The position numbers were made by a program, and so were the translations under genes. From the NCBI GenBank assembly GCA_017512465.1, contig JAFWGH010000108.1, positions 1 to 42,184 of the forward strand: a stretch of 42,184 bases of DNA, given 5' to 3'. The notes under the pieces were generated by a model. That model saw only the letters and a list, made by a program, of their open reading frames with translations, made no database searches and had not been told where the DNA came from. Source of the DNA: Clostridia bacterium. Lineage in GTDB: Bacteria; Bacillota; Clostridia; Oscillospirales; Acutalibacteraceae. Below are positions 40,025 to 42,184 of the stretch, in pieces (position 1 is the stretch's first letter; each line of letters opens with the position of its first letter).

Positions 40025-41756
40025 GAGGATTGCGTTTTTCTTTAAAAGTGTACGCCTTAGCTTTGTATGCTCCATCCTTTTTGCCGCCGGTGCAAGCGGA
40101 TTGCAGCTGCTTTTGCCGTATTTAATGGGTAAAGCGATAGATGAGATTCACGGTGTCGGCTCGGTGGATTTCGCCGCTTTAACACACTACACTGTGTGGA
40201 TGGGCTGCGCTGTGGTCGGTTGTGCTCTCTGTCACTGGCTGACAAAGCTTTTTTCCAATAAAATGGCATTTCGCATCGGCAGGGCAGTGCGCTTGGATAT
40301 CATGCATAAGCTCGACCATTTGCCGATTGCCTATTATGATAAAACAGCGCATGGCGATATATTGAGTGTCGTTACAAACGATACTGAAACAATTACAGAG
40401 GGAATACAAAATTCCGCCTCACAGCTCTTTTGCGGCGTTTTCACACTTATTGGTACGCTCGTATTGATGTTTTCCTTAAATTGGGCGATTACCTTAATTG
40501 TTGTGGTGCTAACGCCATTTGCGTTTTTGCTTTCTTCTTTTATTGTAAAAAATATTGATAAGACTTTTAAAAAGCAACAGCAAACCGTCGGCGCACTCAA
40601 CGCCTATGCCAAGGAGCATATTGAAGCGGCAAAAACCATAAAAGCTTATGCGCTTGAAGATGATTCTCGCGCACAGTTTGAAGATATAAATGAACAGCTG
40701 TACACCTATGGGCAAAAGGCGCAGTTCTTTTCCTCACTTGTCAACCCGACAACGCGATTGATGAATTCGAGTACCTATATCATTGTCGGCGTTGTGTGCG
40801 CGCTCTTAGTCATGCGCAGCGACAGCTTCGGTACAGAGCAAATGACTATCGGCTTAACAGCGGCGTTTTTATCCTACGCGCTACAGTTTGCAGCGCCGAT
40901 TAACGCGATAACCAATGTTACGGCACAGTTGCAGGCGGCATATGCTTCTTTCGGCAGAATTTTCAGCATTTTTGATGCGCGGAGTGAGCCGAAGGAAGCG
41001 GAAAACACCCCTGCATTACAAGTTAAAAGCGGCGCGATTGCGTTTGAGCATGTGCAGTTTTCTTATACTAAAGACAAGCCGATTATTCGCGATGTGAGCT
41101 TTCAGATACCGCCCGGCAGCAAGGTGGCGGTAGTCGGTCCTACCGGAGCCGGAAAAACCACCTTGGTTAATTTATTAATGCGCTTTTATGATGCCGATAG
41201 CGGCGAAATTCGTATAGATGGGAAAAACACAGCGGGTGTGAGCAGAGATTCCTTGCGCACTTCTTTTGCCATGGTGTTGCAGGAAACCTTTTTATTCCAT
41301 GACAGTGTGCGGGCAAATATTGCGTATGCCAAGCCGCAAGCGAGCGAGCAAGAGGTAATAAAAGCGGCGCAGGATGCCTATGCACATTCCTTTATAAAGC
41401 GGCTGCCGCAAGGCTACGACACGGTCATTTCCGCCGGCGGCGAGGAACTCTCTGCCGGGCAAAAACAACTGCTCACCATTGCAAGAGCGATGCTTGCGGA
41501 TGCGCCCATGCTTATTTTGGATGAAGCTACTTCAAGCGTGGATACGCTCACGGAAATCAAGATTCAAAAGGCGTTTGAAAAGCTGATGAAGGGTAAAACA
41601 TCCTTTGTTATCGCGCACCGCTTATCCACCATTGTCGAAAGCGATTTGATTTTGGTTATGCAAGGCGGCGATATTGTAGAAGTCGGAACACATGAGAAAC
41701 TGCTCGCCTCCGGCGGTGTGTATAGTGAGTTGTACTATGCACAGTTTGAAAAGTGA
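40017..41756 (+). CDS. ABC exporter half-transporter, catalytic ATP-site subunit
   Basis: The 579-aa partner has the same fold: membrane domain (1-320) and ATPase domain with Walker A GPTGAGKTT (374-382), signature LSAGQ (478-482, Ala for Gly), Walker B LILDE with catalytic Glu503, and H-loop His534 (IAHRLST). Together with the preceding subunit it should form a heterodimer with one consensus and one degenerate ATP site. The divergent LSAGQ here would face the partner's Walker A, consistent with that site being the degenerate one. ATG 40017 (GGAGG nine bases upstream) is used; ATG 40011 is possible. Translation is coupled to the first subunit. Confidence 0.9.
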   Translation: MIKRIAFFFKSVRLSFVCSILFAAGASGLQLLLPYLMGKAIDEIHGVGSVDFAALTHYTVWMGCAVVGCALCHWLTKLFSNKMAFRIGRAVRLDIMHKLDHLPIAYYDKTAHGDILSVVTNDTETITEGIQNSASQLFCGVFTLIGTLVLMFSLNWAITLIVVVLTPFAFLLSSFIVKNIDKTFKKQQQTVGALNAYAKEHIEAAKTIKAYALEDDSRAQFEDINEQLYTYGQKAQFFSSLVNPTTRLMNSSTYIIVGVVCALLVMRSDSFGTEQMTIGLTAAFLSYALQFAAPINAITNVTAQLQAAYASFGRIFSIFDARSEPKEAENTPALQVKSGAIAFEHVQFSYTKDKPIIRDVSFQIPPGSKVAVVGPTGAGKTTLVNLLMRFYDADSGEIRIDGKNTAGVSRDSLRTSFAMVLQETFLFHDSVRANIAYAKPQASEQEVIKAAQDAYAHSFIKRLPQGYDTVISAGGEELSAGQKQLLTIARAMLADAPMLILDEATSSVDTLTEIKIQKAFEKLMKGKTSFVIAHRLSTIVESDLILVMQGGDIVEVGTHEKLLASGGVYSELYYAQFEK

Positions 41757-41766
41757 TATTTGTGTA

Positions 41767-41795
41767 TTGAAAAGTCTTTTTTATTGGTGTATAAT
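41767..41795 (+). promoter_or_regulatory. mscL promoter
   Basis: TTGAAA (41767-41772), a 17-base spacer and TATAAT (41790-41795) lie between the ABC operon stop and mscL. Confidence 0.8.
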
Positions 41796-41825
41796 AGTTT
41801 TAATATTGTTTGAGGAGAAAAGGAT

Positions 41826-42184
41826 ATGAAAAAATTATTTAAGGAATTTAAAGAGTTTATTGATCAGGGTAATGTAATTGACTTGGCAGTCGGCGTTATC
41901 ATCGGTGCTGCTTTTAAAGATGTGGTTACTGCTTTGGTTGAAAAGATTATTACACCGATTCTCAATTGTATCGGCGGAAATGCGGATGGAAAGCTCAGCG
42001 CACTGCGTTTTGAAATCATCCCCGGCAATGAAGCTACAACAGTGGAATTGGGCGCTTTTATTTCTTCGATTATCAGCTTTATTTTGATGGCATTTATTGT
42101 GTTTATGATTGTAAAGGCTGTCAGAAAAGCAGCTACTATCGGCAAGAAAAAAGAAGAGGAAGCAGTTACTACCAAAACCTGCCC
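41826..42184 (+). CDS. mscL: Large-conductance mechanosensitive channel MscL (3' end cut off by the window)
   Basis: MscL is a homopentameric channel that opens under membrane tension to release solutes in osmotic downshock. The visible 119 codons start MKKLFKEFKEFIDQGNVIDLAVGVIIGAAFKDVV, the amphipathic N-terminal helix and TM1 of the family. A periplasmic loop (CIGGNADGKLSALRFEIIPGNEATTVE) follows, then TM2 (FISSIISFILMAFIVFMIVKAV) and a charged cytoplasmic helix. The reading frame is intact to the window edge; only about 10-30 residues should be missing. GGAGAAAAGG precedes the ATG. Confidence 0.95.
   Translation, partial: MKKLFKEFKEFIDQGNVIDLAVGVIIGAAFKDVVTALVEKIITPILNCIGGNADGKLSALRFEIIPGNEATTVELGAFISSIISFILMAFIVFMIVKAVRKAATIGKKKEEEAVTTKTC

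Noticed and set aside
1..42184. CRISPR array, prophage, transposase or tRNA/rRNA genes
   Set aside because: No regularly spaced direct repeats, no phage or transposase domains and no tRNA or rRNA signatures were seen on either strand. The foldback elements have no associated coding genes.

Overview
The window is a gene-dense stretch of a bacterial chromosome of moderate GC content. It suggests an anaerobic, probably gut-type clostridium (Firmicutes, Oscillospiraceae/Ruminococcaceae-like). The reasons are strong purine-rich Shine-Dalgarno sequences, TTGACA/TATAAT promoters, a LexA box of the Bacillus/Clostridium type, a lysine riboswitch in front of an NhaC-family transporter, a dockerin-bearing secreted protein, and DUF421/DUF4363 and RsbU-type signalling genes. 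I see no rRNA, tRNA, CRISPR array, phage gene or transposase. The taxonomic call is inference.

Layout. (1) 189-14839, minus strand: one long head-to-tail gene run. It reads rlmB, a 968-aa degenerate P-type ATPase-like membrane protein, then FHA protein - SEDS glycosyltransferase - class B PBP (a cell-wall synthesis module), then mtnN, a GNAT-like protein, gltX, glnS, a small membrane protein and typA. Most junctions are ATGA/TAATG overlaps or gaps under 50 bases. The exception is a 220-base gap that holds foldback element A. (2) 14969-18150: a zinc-ribbon membrane protein and a surface polysaccharide deacetylase (plus strand) converge on a D-Ala-D-Ala carboxypeptidase (minus strand) at a shared bidirectional terminator. 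(3) 18258-19392: a LexA box, lexA, and an overlapping Ogt-like gene whose catalytic Cys is Thr, so it resembles an alkyltransferase-like protein. (4) 19408-20028: a gene-free stretch packed with hairpins, including a three-armed foldback element (B). (5) 20029-22076: cysE-cysS. (6) 22252-28313: DUF2156 protein, MATE transporter fused to an RsbW-like ATPase domain, GNAT, RsbU/SpoIIE-type phosphatase and, behind its own terminator, an orphan LytTR regulator. (7) 28438-30483: secreted Cys-rich/DUF6273-like/dockerin protein. (8) 30597-32038: HAD phosphatase divergent from tcdA. (9) 32066-34188: lysine riboswitch plus NhaC-type lysine transporter. (10) 34275-38222: membrane-anchored esterase, DUF421-DUF4363 pair, and coaX-panT (vitamin B5 uptake and use) with a roughly 165-nt foldback (C) in its 5' leader. 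(11) 38294-42184: heterodimeric ABC exporter and the start of mscL.

Most interesting points: the degenerate P-type ATPase beside the FHA-SEDS-PBP module; the Cys-less Ogt homologue in the lexA operon; the MATE-kinase-domain fusion next to an RsbU phosphatase; and three intergenic foldback elements, two of which share the same 11-base apical sequence, one of them in the coaX leader. All calls come from reading the sequence. No database search was run.
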